DNA from: DASPPM01 sp052143835
GTDB taxonomy: Bacteria; Pseudomonadota; Alphaproteobacteria; JACZXZ01
Assembly: GCA_052143835.1 (NCBI GenBank)
Contig: JBKQRV010000027.1
Span: 29,619-93,618 of the forward strand
Direction of reading: 5' to 3'
DNA: 64,000 nt
In this document: piece after piece, positions 8,223 through 16,694 of the stretch
Layout: every line of letters begins with the position of its first letter
Numbering within the stretch: position 1 is the stretch's first letter
Translations under genes and position numbers: made by a program
The notes under the pieces: model-generated
What the model saw: the letters and a program-made list of their open reading frames with translations, nothing else
Database searches by the model: none
What the model was told of the DNA's origin: nothing

Positions 8223-9125
8223 ATGCTCGAGCATGTGACGGCCAAGCCGAGCGCCCCGCAACGCGTCGTCGTGCTCGGTGCCGGCGGCTTCGTAGGCGGC
8301 GCCAGCGCGCGACTCCTCGCGGCGCGGGGCATTCCGGTGCTCGCACTTGGCCGTGCAACGCTCGATCTGCTCGCGCCCGATGCAGGCAGGCAGCTTGCGG
8401 ACCGCCTCCAGGCTCAAGACACGCTTCTCGTCGTCTCGGCGCTGGCGCCCTGCAAGGACGCGGCGATGCTCACGGCCAACCTCCGAATGATGGAGGCGGT
8501 CGCCGCGGCGCTCCAGAAGGTCGCGGTGGCGCATGTCGTCTATATCAGCTCCGATGCGGTCTATCGCGACTCGGCGGCGCCGCTCGACGAGACCTCCTGC
8601 GCCGAGCCGGGCTCGCTCCACGGTGTCATGCACCTCGCGCGCGAGCTGGTCCTAAAGGCTGCCTTCAAGGGGCCGCTCGCCGTCCTGCGCCCGAGCCTGC
8701 TTTACGGTGCCGCCGATCCCCACAACGGCTACGGGCCGAACCGTTTCCGTCGCCAAGCGGCGGCCGGCCAGGAGATCCTCCTCTTCGGCGAGGGCGAGGA
8801 GCGGCGCGATCACGTGCTCATCGACGACGTGGCCGAGCTCGTCGCGCGGGTGATCGCAAGGCGAAGCCGCGGCACCTTGAATGTCGCGACAGGGGAGGTG
8901 CATTCGTTCCGCGAGATCGCCGAGCGCATCGCCGCCATGTTCGCTCCGCCGGCGAGCATCCGAAAGCTTCCACGCGCGGGTCCCATGCCGCACGGCGGCT
9001 ATCGGCCCTTCGATATTTCGGCCTGCCGCGCGGCCTTCGCCGATTTCCGCTACACCTCGCTGTGGGAGGGGCTGGCGATCGCTCAGCGCGACTCGCTCGC
9101 GGCGGAGGGACGCTCGCGCGCTTGA
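8223..9125 (+). CDS. NAD-dependent epimerase/dehydratase (extended SDR)
   Basis: 300 aa from ATG 8223; a frame-extended start at 8181 overlaps the GST gene. The N-terminal Rossmann motif is VVVLGAGGFVGGASARLLA (GxxGxxG). The active site has Ser in VYISSDAVY and the substrate-side motif DHVLIDDVAELVARVI, typical of UDP-sugar epimerase-like SDRs. The canonical YxxxK is modified: the expected position reads LHGVMHLARE rather than Y..K. Activity on a sugar nucleotide is therefore uncertain, and the protein may bind NAD(P) without standard chemistry. The GST directly upstream may share its transcript. Confidence 0.8.
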   Translation: MLEHVTAKPSAPQRVVVLGAGGFVGGASARLLAARGIPVLALGRATLDLLAPDAGRQLADRLQAQDTLLVVSALAPCKDAAMLTANLRMMEAVAAALQKVAVAHVVYISSDAVYRDSAAPLDETSCAEPGSLHGVMHLARELVLKAAFKGPLAVLRPSLLYGAADPHNGYGPNRFRRQAAAGQEILLFGEGEERRDHVLIDDVAELVARVIARRSRGTLNVATGEVHSFREIAERIAAMFAPPASIRKLPRAGPMPHGGYRPFDISACRAAFADFRYTSLWEGLAIAQRDSLAAEGRSRA

Positions 9126-9171
9126 GGAGCAAGGCGGCCGAGCGGCCGCCGCGCCGGGGCCTAAGGAAAGG

Positions 9172-9675
9172 CTAATCCTTGCGTGGAACGGCGCGCTGCT
9201 CGCGCGCCTTAATGCGCTTGCGCCATTGCCGCTCGCGCTCTTTGGCGAGCTGCAAGGCGACGTGAAGCTGCTCGATGAGGGCCTGGCTGCCCGATCCCGC
9301 GGCTTGGTTTATCGCCAGGAGAACCATGTCGCTCAGCCGGCGATTGAGCTCGGGCACGTTGAAGGCATGAATCTCGTATCCCACGCTTTGACACGAGTTG
9401 ATTTGCAGCCCGGTGCCCTCGAGCTTCTGGCGCAGGGAGGATATGGCCTCCTGGACGGACTCCGCCGACGCGGCCTCGCGCGCACCGCGCCTGGAGCGAG
9501 AGAGCGATGTCACGGAGGTGACCTGGCCGCGGTTGTTCAGCAAGATGCGAAGAACGCGCGTTTCGAGCGGCTGTAAGGGAATGCTTCGACCCTGGAAGCG
9601 AATGACGTTGTCGCCGATGTCGAACTCGAAATTCCTTTCTCCAACGCTTCCCGTAATTGTCTTGTCACTATCCAT
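9172..9675 (-). CDS. winged-helix (OmpR-type DNA-binding) protein without receiver domain
   Basis: 167 aa from ATG 9675 (MDSDKTIT); the frame continues upstream to 9777 without support. Residues ~1-100 form a Trans_reg_C/OmpR winged helix: beta strands FEFDIGDNVIRFQG, then PLETRVLRILLNNRGQVTS, then recognition-helix region ESVQEAISSLRQKLE and wing SVGYEIHAF. No phosphoacceptor receiver precedes it. Instead a C-terminal helical tail (LNRRLSDMVLLAINQAAG ... LAKERERQWRKRIKAREQR) with strong basic and coiled-coil character follows. An insertion SRSRRGAREAAS sits in the DNA-binding domain. It is presumably a transcription regulator driven by something other than phosphorylation, and no obvious target is adjacent. 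Confidence 0.75.
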   Translation of the reverse strand: MDSDKTITGSVGERNFEFDIGDNVIRFQGRSIPLQPLETRVLRILLNNRGQVTSVTSLSRSRRGAREAASAESVQEAISSLRQKLEGTGLQINSCQSVGYEIHAFNVPELNRRLSDMVLLAINQAAGSGSQALIEQLHVALQLAKERERQWRKRIKAREQRAVPRKD

Positions 9676-10026
9676 CGGCTCAACCCGCTGAGCTCCGCGC
9701 GGGAGCAGGAATCGCGCTGCGGCGCTCGGCCGCTTTGATGCGGATCGGACGAACCGGCCCGATGATGTGAACGGCATTCACGCGCTCCTGATCCGCACCA
9801 TTCCGGCGGCTGCGGGGACGAGGGCGCAGGCTTCGCCCGGAATTCCCCGAACCGGCGTGATGCATAGGCTAAGCGGAAAAATATAAAACAAGGTTACGAA
9901 ATACGGCTGCGCCAGCTAGGGCGGCGATGCCTCAGCCGGGCCCAGGAGAATCCAGGACGGACCGCAGGGTCAGCCGGCGGCGAGCGCGAGAGCGGGCTTC
10001 TCGTTTCACACCCGCCGCGCGCGTCC
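9676..10026. other. intergenic region, no gene seen
   Basis: About 350 bases between the winged-helix gene and the universal stress protein gene, both on the minus strand. It includes an A/T-rich stretch near 9878-9900 (ggaaaaatataaaacaagg) that could hold the promoter of the winged-helix gene. No ORF with codon bias, RNA hairpin or repeat was recognised. Confidence 0.5.
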
Positions 10027-10884
10027 TCAATGCGACATGAACACGGGCAGCGTCGCCTCGGCCAGGATATGGCTCGTCATGCCGCCGAAGATCATCTGGC
10101 GCAATCGGCTCTGCGTATAGGCCCCCTTGACGAGAAGATCCGCATCCCAGTTCCCCGCTTCGGCCAGAATGGTCTCGCCCGTGCTGCGCCTCTGCGTGGC
10201 GACGATCTTGCCGTCGGCGGGAATCCCGTTGCGCCGCAATTGCCGCGCCGCCTCTTGAGCGCTGGGACCGGGCACCGTGCCGCCCTCGACCTGGAGCACG
10301 AGCACGGATTTGGCGCGGGTGAGGAAGGGCATGGCGAAAGCGGTCGTGCGCGCCGTCTCTGTCGAGCAATTCCACGCGATGACGATTTTTTCGCCGAGCG
10401 TGGCGGGTGCGGCAGGAGGGGCGATGAGCAGCGGCCGGCCGCTCTCGAAGAGTGCCGTCTCCAGCGTGGTCATGGCGGCGCTCGAGCCGCCGCGCACCGG
10501 CCGGCCGACGACGATGAGATCGAAGACGCGTCCGCGACTCCCGATCGTCGCCTCGCCCTGGCTCGTCTCCTCGTACCAGCCGTACGTCGCGGCCGCCTGA
10601 GGGGCGAGCGAGGCGTTGCGCGCGACGCCGTTCTCGCGCATGAAGGCCTCGAAGGAGGCGCGCACGCGCTGGGCGCGCGCCTGATCCTCCCGCTCGAAGC
10701 TTTCGATCAGGCCCGGCGTCGCCGCCACGAGGCCTTCGGCGCCGGCCGCCACCACGCCGGTCAGGCCGGGCCGGACGTGGAGCCCCTCCATGTAGCTTCC
10801 GAACGCAGTGGCAGCCAAGAGGGCGGTGCGAAGGATCGAGGGGAGACCATCGCTTTCCTCAAGAGGCAGGAGCATGGTTTTCAT
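10027..10884 (-). CDS. tandem universal stress protein (two UspA domains)
   Basis: 285 aa. Two UspA-fold halves are present. Residues ~1-140 start MKTMLLPLEESDGLPSIL, and ~150-285 contain LGEKIVIAWNCSTETART and a C-terminal hydrophobic segment LLVKGAYTQSRLRQMIFGG. The second half has the motif GAYTQSRLRQMIFGGMTSHIL, resembling the GxxGxS/R ATP-binding signature of UspFG-type proteins but with imperfect glycines. Tandem Usps of this length typically bind ATP and accumulate under stress or hypoxia. The ATG at 10884 is the first in frame and faces the divergent threonine synthase gene across ~210 bases. Confidence 0.88.
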   Translation of the reverse strand: MKTMLLPLEESDGLPSILRTALLAATAFGSYMEGLHVRPGLTGVVAAGAEGLVAATPGLIESFEREDQARAQRVRASFEAFMRENGVARNASLAPQAAATYGWYEETSQGEATIGSRGRVFDLIVVGRPVRGGSSAAMTTLETALFESGRPLLIAPPAAPATLGEKIVIAWNCSTETARTTAFAMPFLTRAKSVLVLQVEGGTVPGPSAQEAARQLRRNGIPADGKIVATQRRSTGETILAEAGNWDADLLVKGAYTQSRLRQMIFGGMTSHILAEATLPVFMSH

Positions 10885-11095
10885 GATTCTTATCCTTGTC
10901 TCTGAAGGTCGCCGGCCCGGGCGCCGGGTGCGCGCGCGCTCGCGCGCGGCTCATTTTACCGCACTGCGGGCGGGCGGCGAACGCAAAATCCGGGCTGGAC
11001 CTCGGGACCCCGCCGTCCTAATTGGAGCGGGTGCGGAAGCGGCAGCGCGCCCTTTCGTAGCCGTCCGTCCGGCCGGCATTGGAGGGTTCACGCCG

Positions 11096-12340
11096 ATGAG
11101 CACCCCGGAAGACAATCTCTCGGCCGAACGCGCGACTTTCGTGAGCCACCTCGAATGCGGCCTCACCGGAGAGCGCTATCCCGCCGACCGGATCGCGACG
11201 CTCTCTCGCGCCGGCAAGCCGCTCCTTGTGCGCTACGACCTCGAACGGCTCAGCCGCGGGATTAGCCGCGCGGAGCTCGTCCGGCGCGCCAACGACTTCT
11301 GGCGCTATCGTGAATTCCTCCCCGTGCGGCGTGTCGAGAACATCGTGAGCCTGGGCGAGGTGGTGACGCCCTTGCTCGCCGTCCCGCGGCTCCAGCGCCG
11401 GCTCGGCGGCGGCGAGCTCCTGATCAAGGACGAGGGCCGCCTGCCCACCGGCTCCTTCAAGGCGCGCGGATTGGCGCTTGCGGTCACGATGGCAAAGGAA
11501 CTCGGCATCAAGCGCATGGCGATGGCGACGGCGGGGAACGCCGGTGCCGCACTCGCCGCTTACTGCAGTCGCGCCGGCATCGAAAGCTATGTCTTCTGTC
11601 CGGACGACGCGCCGGCGCCCAATGTCGGCGAGACGGTGTTGCAGGGGGCCAAGCTCTACAAGGTCAACGGGCTCATCAACGACTGCGCCAAGATCGTCGC
11701 CGAAGGCAAGGAGGCCATGGGCTGGTTCGACACCTCGACGCTCAAGGAGCCTTACCGCATCGAGGGCAAGAAGACGATGGGCCTCGAGCTCGCCGAGCAG
11801 CTCGACTGGATGCTGCCCGACGCGATCTTCTATCCGACCGGGGGCGGCACCGGCCTCATCGGCATGTGGAAGGTCTTCGACGAGCTGGGCCGGATCGGCT
11901 GGCTCGACGGCAAGCGGCCGCGCATGGTGGCGGTGCAGTCGACGGGCTGCGCCCCGATCGTGCGTGCTTTCGAGCGCGGCGCCGAGTTCGCCGAGCCCTG
12001 GCAGAACGCGGAGACCGTGGCCTCGGGCCTGCGCGTACCGGCAGCACTCGGCGATTTCCTCATCCTGCGCGCGATCCGCGAGAGCAACGGCTTCGCGCTG
12101 GCGATCCCCGACGAGGTCATCCTCGACGCGCGCGCCGAGGTCGGCCAAGAGGAAGGCTTGTTGCTTTCGCCAGAGGGGGCAGCGACCTATGCCGCCTACC
12201 GCCAAGCGCTTCATGAGGGGCGCGTGGGAAAACGCGATCGCGTCGTCCTGTTCAATTGCGGCAACGGCCTCAAATATCCGATGCCCGACACCAACCGGCG
12301 CATCGACCGGCATAAACCCATCGACTACGCCACGCTGTGA
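11096..12340 (+). CDS. thrC: threonine synthase (PLP-dependent)
   Basis: 414 aa from ATG 11096 with GGAGGG upstream; the frame back to 10808 is antisense to the usp gene. It is a fold-type II PLP enzyme converting O-phosphohomoserine to threonine. The PLP lysine is in DEGRLPTGSFKARGLALAV, the pyridoxal phosphate loop is TAGNAGAALAAY, and the glycine-rich phosphate cradle is PTGGGTGLIGMW. The N-terminus has the plant/archaeal-type lead FVSHLECGLTGERYPAD, with one Cys of the usual pair. Length fits class I/II threonine synthases. A threonine dehydratase-like side activity cannot be excluded, because diaminopropionate and cysteate synthases share the fold. It is monocistronic. Confidence 0.88.
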   Translation: MSTPEDNLSAERATFVSHLECGLTGERYPADRIATLSRAGKPLLVRYDLERLSRGISRAELVRRANDFWRYREFLPVRRVENIVSLGEVVTPLLAVPRLQRRLGGGELLIKDEGRLPTGSFKARGLALAVTMAKELGIKRMAMATAGNAGAALAAYCSRAGIESYVFCPDDAPAPNVGETVLQGAKLYKVNGLINDCAKIVAEGKEAMGWFDTSTLKEPYRIEGKKTMGLELAEQLDWMLPDAIFYPTGGGTGLIGMWKVFDELGRIGWLDGKRPRMVAVQSTGCAPIVRAFERGAEFAEPWQNAETVASGLRVPAALGDFLILRAIRESNGFALAIPDEVILDARAEVGQEEGLLLSPEGAATYAAYRQALHEGRVGKRDRVVLFNCGNGLKYPMPDTNRRIDRHKPIDYATL

Positions 12341-12475
12341 GCGCAGCGCCGGACGTCACGAGAATGTGACAAGGCGTGAAGGCATTTTGCGCGTCTGCAC
12401 ACGATCTATAGGTCAGCGAAATTAGCAACGGACGGCGCTCGGCAGGCTGTGCGAGCCGTCGCAAGGGAAACGGTC

Positions 12476-12637
12476 ATGTTAATGCGTCAGGTTCGTGCAT
12501 CCTGGATTCTGGTCGGTCTTTTTCTCGTCATTCTCGCCGTCCTCTCGGAAGCCGGCGGATTCCACAATCAGCCCACCTTCCGAGACATCATTCGCGCGAA
12601 CGTCACGACAACGCATGGGTGGGGGGCGCTGGGCTGA
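12476..12637 (+). CDS. possible small single-pass membrane protein
   Basis: 53 aa from ATG 12476, with GCAAGGGAAAC about 6 bases upstream. One hydrophobic helix (SWILVGLFLVILAVLSEAGG, residues ~9-28) is followed by a short polar tail. No homologue is recognised. It lies between thrC and repeat copy A2. The codon usage is acceptable but the ORF is short, so it could be chance. Confidence 0.35.
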   Translation: MLMRQVRASWILVGLFLVILAVLSEAGGFHNQPTFRDIIRANVTTTHGWGALG

Positions 12638-12655
12638 GCTTTCGCTAGTGCCGCG

Positions 12656-12815
12656 ATTCGGAAGTTCGTCTCACCCCGGAAGTAATCGTCATTGCGAGCG
12701 CAGCGAAGCAATCCAGTGCGCGTGGTGCGAAACTCTCTCTGGATTGCTTCGTTGCCCTTCGGGCGCCTCGCAATGACAAGCCTTTTCTCGATGTGGTGAA
12801 TTTCGGAACCAGGAC
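12656..12815. repeat. dispersed palindromic repeat, family A, copy 2 (inverted relative to copy 1)
   Basis: The core is CGTCATTGCGAG (12687-12698) with its inverse CTCGCAATGACA (12767-12778). The outer arms ATTCGGAAGTTCGTC and GTGGTGAATTTCGGAACCAG are the reverse complement of the arms of the copy at 1910-2078. Inner sequences (cgaagcaatccag, cgcccgaagggc) are also shared. No coding capacity. Confidence 0.8.
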
Positions 12816-12824
12816 GCTCGCGGA

Positions 12825-14237
12825 TCAGAGATCGGGCGCCATGGGCGGGGCTCCCAGCCGCTCGCGCGGCGTGCCCAACGCGCGCTCGGCGGCAAGGGCA
12901 ATTGCCAAGAGCCGCTCCTCCCCTCCGAAGGGGGCCATGAGCATGAGGCCGACCGGCATGCCGGCCTTGTCGAGCCCTGCGGGCATGGTGAGGGCGGAGA
13001 ATGTCAGGAGATTGGCGACGCAAGTGTTGCGCAAGGCTGCCATGTTGATCCGGCGATAGCTCTTGAGCTCCGCCACCTCGTCAACGGTCGGCGCCGTCAC
13101 CGGCACGGTGGGGGCGGCGATCACGTCGCAGTTCCCGAAGTGCATCGCGGCCGAGCGCGAGATCGCCGCCATCTTGCGGCGGCGCAGCAGGAGCTCGCGG
13201 GCGCTGATCGCCCCGCCGTCGGCGATGCGCATCTTGATGATCGGATCGAGCTGCTCGCGCCACTCGGGCAGCTCCGCCTCGATGAAGGCGTCCAACTCGG
13301 CGGAGACGACGCTGCCGGCGCGCACCAGCTCGATCGCGTCGGCGGCCTCCGGCAGCGCCACGTCCTTGAGGCGCGCGCCCCTTTGGCGCAGCTCGTCGAG
13401 GGCCGTGCGCACCGTCTCGGCAATGCCCGGCGAGCAATCGTCCCACAGCGGGGCACCCGCAATGCCGATGCGGACGTCGCAAAGCTCGAGCGCGCCGATG
13501 CGGGCTTCGAGCGGCTCCCAGCGGCCCCAGGCCGGATCGAGTGCTGCAAAGGCGTAGGCCACGTCGGCGACGCTTTTTGCCAGCACCCCCGCCGTGTCGA
13601 GCGTCGGGCTCAAGGGCACGATGCCGTCCGTCGACCAGCGACCGAAGCTCGTCTTGAGGCCGACGGTACCCGTCATGCTCGCCGGCACCCGTACCGAGCC
13701 CGCCGTGTCGCTGCCGAGCGCCACCATCGCCGAGCCTTCCCACAGGCTCACCCCGGCGCCGGCCGAGGAGCCGCCGGGGACCCGGTGCGCCTTGGCGTCC
13801 CACGGGTTGCGCGGCGTGCCCCAATGCGGATTGACGCCGAGGCCGCCAAAGGCGAGCTCGACGGTATGGGATTTTCCCATCACCACGCCGAGCTGGCGGC
13901 GCAGCGTGGAGACGAGCGGGCCCTCGCTCTCCCATTTGGGCGGCAATTGCCTCGCGGTGCCCGCGAAGGTCGGCCAGCCTTTGACCCCGTAGAGGTCCTT
14001 GACCGACACCGGAATGCCCTGGAGCGGCCCGGTCGCAGCACCGCTTGCGAAGGCGGCGTCCGCGGCGCGCGCCTGGAGGCGCGCCTCGTCCGGGCTCCAG
14101 CTCTTGTAGGCGTCGAGACGGCCGCCGAAGTCCTCGTGGCGCGCGAGTGCGGCCTCCACGAGCTCAAGCGAGGTGATCTCGCCGCGGGCGAGTGCTGCTG
14201 CGATGGAGCTCAAGGTGCGGGGGCGTTTGCCGGTCAT
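12825..14237 (-). CDS. amidase (amidase signature family)
   Basis: 470 aa from ATG 14237 (MTGKRPRTL); the 24-residue upstream extension is Arg/Pro-rich and overlaps nothing helpful. Amidase-signature hydrolases use a Ser-cisSer-Lys triad. Visible here are Lys80 in IPVSVKDLYG, the Gly/Ser loop PGGSSAGAGVS around residues 154-164, and the nucleophile Ser181 in GSDTAGSVRVPAS. The body follows the GatA/aryl-amidase pattern, but there is no GatB/C nearby and the N-terminus is not GatA-like. It is therefore a catabolic amidase, allophanate hydrolase-like or aryl amidase of unknown substrate. It lies downstream of, and on the same strand as, the HIBADH-like gene (68 bases away), suggesting a shared transcript. 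Confidence 0.88.
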   Translation of the reverse strand: MTGKRPRTLSSIAAALARGEITSLELVEAALARHEDFGGRLDAYKSWSPDEARLQARAADAAFASGAATGPLQGIPVSVKDLYGVKGWPTFAGTARQLPPKWESEGPLVSTLRRQLGVVMGKSHTVELAFGGLGVNPHWGTPRNPWDAKAHRVPGGSSAGAGVSLWEGSAMVALGSDTAGSVRVPASMTGTVGLKTSFGRWSTDGIVPLSPTLDTAGVLAKSVADVAYAFAALDPAWGRWEPLEARIGALELCDVRIGIAGAPLWDDCSPGIAETVRTALDELRQRGARLKDVALPEAADAIELVRAGSVVSAELDAFIEAELPEWREQLDPIIKMRIADGGAISARELLLRRRKMAAISRSAAMHFGNCDVIAAPTVPVTAPTVDEVAELKSYRRINMAALRNTCVANLLTFSALTMPAGLDKAGMPVGLMLMAPFGGEERLLAIALAAERALGTPRERLGAPPMAPDL

Positions 14238-14305
14238 GGTGGCGGGGAGAGTAGCGGCTGGGCGGGGTCGAGGAAAGCGGCAAGTGCCGCGGCTCGCGCG
14301 TGCCG

Positions 14306-15247
14306 TCACCCTTTCGCTCGGCCGTCGCTCTCTAACGCCCGCTGCAAGCGCACCGGATCGACCGCGATGTTGACGCCCGCGCGCTCCTGTTGGAGCAGCA
14401 TGGCCACGCGCGAATCGCGCTCGCCCCAGCCGCGCTCGAGCGCCTCGCTGAGCTCTCTGAGCGCGAGCTCCGCCATCGGCATGGGTACCTCGAGCTCGCG
14501 GCCGAGTGCGGCTGCGAGCGTTACGTCCTTATGGGCGAGGCGCAGCGCAAAGGCCGGCGGATCGTACGTTCCCGGGAGAAACTGGTCGATCAGGCCATCG
14601 AAGGTACGCCTCCGTCCGACGGCACCCTGACGCACCGCTTCCCAAAGCGCGAGAGCCTCCACGCCTGCCTTGACGCCCAGCGTGAAGACCTCCGAGAGCG
14701 CGCGTTGGATGGCATAGCCCGCGCAGTTGTGCACGAGCTTGGCGACCGTGCCCGCGCCGATCGGGCCGATGTAACGCGCCTGGTCGCCGATGGCGTCGAG
14801 GAGCGGCCGGTAGCGCTCGAAGATCTCAGCCTCGCCGCCGACCCAAAGGGCCAGCCTGCCGGTCGCGGCACCGCGCGGCCCGCCGCTCACCGGGGCATCG
14901 AGCATGTGAGCGCGGCACTCGGCGAAGGCAGCATGTATTCGACGCACGGTCGCGGGCGAGTTCGTCGACAGATCGAAATAGGCTCCTCCCGGCCGCATGC
15001 CGTGAACGAGGCCGCTGGCACCGAGCGCCACCGCATCCACCTCGGGCGGACCGGGAAGCGAGGTGAATACGACCTCGGCTGCCTCGGCCGTCGCCTGCGG
15101 CGTCGCGGCCCAGAGCGCGCCCGCCGCAATGTGCGGCTCGGCCGCAGCGGGACGCACGTCATGAACCACCAAGGAGTAGCCGGCCTTCTGGAGATTCGTG
15201 GCCATGCTGGCACCCATGGTGCCGAGACCGATGAAGCCGACCTGCAT
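14306..15247 (-). CDS. NAD(P)-dependent beta-hydroxyacid dehydrogenase (3-hydroxyisobutyrate dehydrogenase family)
   Basis: 313 aa from ATG 15247, with GGAGGC seven bases upstream (the ORF could open at 15271). The N-terminal Rossmann motif is VGFIGLGTMGASMATNL. The substrate-binding DAPVSGGPRGAATGRLALWVGG and the catalytic Lys in VAKLVHNCAGYAIQ are diagnostic of beta-hydroxyacid dehydrogenases (6-phosphogluconate DH superfamily, tartronate-semialdehyde reductase / HIBADH branch). It oxidises a 3-hydroxy acid to its semialdehyde or the reverse; the exact substrate is unknown. It is flanked on the same strand by a carboxymuconolactone decarboxylase-like gene upstream and an amidase downstream, consistent with a small catabolic operon. 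Confidence 0.9.
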   Translation of the reverse strand: MQVGFIGLGTMGASMATNLQKAGYSLVVHDVRPAAAEPHIAAGALWAATPQATAEAAEVVFTSLPGPPEVDAVALGASGLVHGMRPGGAYFDLSTNSPATVRRIHAAFAECRAHMLDAPVSGGPRGAATGRLALWVGGEAEIFERYRPLLDAIGDQARYIGPIGAGTVAKLVHNCAGYAIQRALSEVFTLGVKAGVEALALWEAVRQGAVGRRRTFDGLIDQFLPGTYDPPAFALRLAHKDVTLAAALGRELEVPMPMAELALRELSEALERGWGERDSRVAMLLQQERAGVNIAVDPVRLQRALESDGRAKG

Positions 15248-15289
15248 TGTTGCCTCCGTCGCGCGGCACACGCCGCGGCGTTTCTGTGG

Positions 15290-15616
15290 CTACGTCCGCT
15301 TCTCGAGCACGTCCTTTGCCAACAGCGCCGCCGACATCGCCGTGGGCCAGCCCGAGTAGAACGCCAAGTGGGTGATCAGCTCGACGATCTCGGCCTGGGT
15401 GACGCCGTTCTTGAGCGCGCGCTCGAGATGACCGCGAAGCTGCTCCGGGCGATAGAGCGCAACCAAGGCCGCGAGCGTGATCAAGCTGCGGTCGCGCTTG
15501 GACAGGCCGGGACGTTCCCACACATCACCATAGAGAACGCTTTCGGTGAGCTCGATCAGCTTCGGCGCGAGCGGGCGAATCTTGTCGCGTACAGTCGGGG
15601 GTGCGGGCGTTGCCAT
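15290..15616 (-). CDS. carboxymuconolactone decarboxylase family protein
   Basis: 108 aa with a strong Shine-Dalgarno (AAGGAGGAACC) before ATG 15616. An all-helical CMD/AhpD-like fold: LTESVLYGDVWERPGLSKRDRSLITLAALVAL, then the helix with LRGHLERALKNGVTQAEIVELITHLAFYSGWPTA. No CxxC peroxidatic pair is present, so it belongs to the PcaC-like branch rather than AhpD. PcaC decarboxylates 4-carboxymuconolactone in protocatechuate degradation, but no other pca gene is near, so the substrate is open. It is first in the minus-strand set with the HIBADH-like enzyme and amidase. Confidence 0.88.
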   Translation of the reverse strand: MATPAPPTVRDKIRPLAPKLIELTESVLYGDVWERPGLSKRDRSLITLAALVALYRPEQLRGHLERALKNGVTQAEIVELITHLAFYSGWPTAMSAALLAKDVLEKRT

Positions 15617-15707
15617 GGTTCCTCCTTGACCTTTGCGGGAGCGATGCGCTCCTTGGCATATCGGATAGTAGCTTGCGCGCTCGCAGAAGGTCCACCGCCG
15701 CGCGGCT

Positions 15708-16208
15708 TCAAAGCGTGCGGCGGGGGGCGAGGGCTCTTTCCTCGACGCGGATGCGATAGGCGACGAGGAGGAGATTGAGGAGCGAGAAGACGAGCGCCAG
15801 CCGCCAGGCGCCGAAGGCGAGCGGCAGCACCGCGATCTCGGCGACGACGATGGCGTAATTGGGGTGGCGCATGAAGCGGTAGGGTCCGCGCCTCACAAGA
15901 GGTGCCCCCGGCAGCGTCACGACGCGCGTGGTCCAGAAGCGGCCGAGGCTCGCGATGACCCAGATGCGCCCGAGGATCAGCAGGAAATAGACGCCGATGA
16001 GCGGCCAGAGGACCGGGCGGTCCGCCGGCACCATGACGGCAATCGCGCCGAGCCAGGCCGCGTGCAGGAGGACGAAGAGCGCATAATGGCCGCGCCCCTG
16101 CTCGACGGCGCCCTCGGCCAAGAGCCGGCGCGTATTGCGCCCCGCGATCGCAAGCTCCGCGAGGCGCTCGCAAACGACAAGTGCCGTGATCGCGTAGACC
16201 GGGCTCAT
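15708..16208 (-). CDS. isoprenylcysteine carboxyl methyltransferase (ICMT)-family membrane methyltransferase
   Basis: 166 aa, four to five transmembrane helices. The C-terminal signature RRGPYRFMRHPNYAIVVAEI (ICMT/PEMT SAM-binding motif, RHPxY) is intact and is followed by EERAL, the conserved acidic end. Bacterial members include the YpbQ/BpsB type, which O-methylate alkylpyrones made by type III polyketide synthases. A type III PKS is present in this window (56102-57172), but 40 kb away, so a functional link is only a possibility. Unlinked phospholipid or small-molecule methylation is equally possible. Start ATG 16208. Confidence 0.85.
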   Translation of the reverse strand: MSPVYAITALVVCERLAELAIAGRNTRRLLAEGAVEQGRGHYALFVLLHAAWLGAIAVMVPADRPVLWPLIGVYFLLILGRIWVIASLGRFWTTRVVTLPGAPLVRRGPYRFMRHPNYAIVVAEIAVLPLAFGAWRLALVFSLLNLLLVAYRIRVEERALAPRRTL

Positions 16209-16694
16209 GGCCTGCGGGAAAGCGAGGTCAGCCGGGGCGCGGCTATCGTCCTAACGGAAATAGGCCGCCGGCCGCCCGCCGAGAGCAGGGCAGTCGGATA
16301 TGGTTGCTTATGAATGTGATAATCCGTCGTCCTGGCGAAAGCCGGGACCCATTTCAGAGCAGGCGCGGCGTTTTTCCTTTCTCCAACAACGGTGATCCCG
16401 GTCAATGGATACCGGCTTTCGCCGGTAATGACGGAGCCGGTAACGTATGGAATCGCCATATGCGATTGCCCCCTCGCCAAGAGGAACGCCTCTATCGACG
16501 AAACAATCGTTATCGAATCGCGCATCATTCGCATCCAGCGGTTGCGCCCCACTCATACAAGGATGCGACGTCCTGAGCAGAGCGCGCAAGGCGCATGCAT
16601 GCCGAGAGGCGAGAAAGAGGAGGGTCGTGATTTTTCGCTTGTCGGCACCAGGACGCGCGCTCAAAGTGACGAGGGCTGTCGTGCAGGGGAAGCG
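16209..16694. other. intergenic region holding repeat B1; no other gene seen
   Basis: Almost 490 bases between the ICMT-like gene and a small secreted protein gene. The middle (16325-16433) is repeat family B. Overlapping short ORFs in several frames lack codon bias and start sites. The last 200 bases should hold the promoter of the downstream small secreted protein gene, but no convincing hexamers were found. Confidence 0.5.
16325..16433. repeat. dispersed palindromic repeat, family B, copy 1
   Basis: The element runs from CGTCGTCCTGGCGAAAGCCG to GGCTTTCGCCGGTAATGACG, so its ends are inverted repeats (GGCGAAAGCC / GGCTTTCGCC). The middle contains GGGACCCATTTCAGAGCAGG and CAATGGATACCGG. A partial second copy lies at 63788-63874. 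Such elements are common intergenic palindromes in alphaproteobacteria. Confidence 0.8.
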
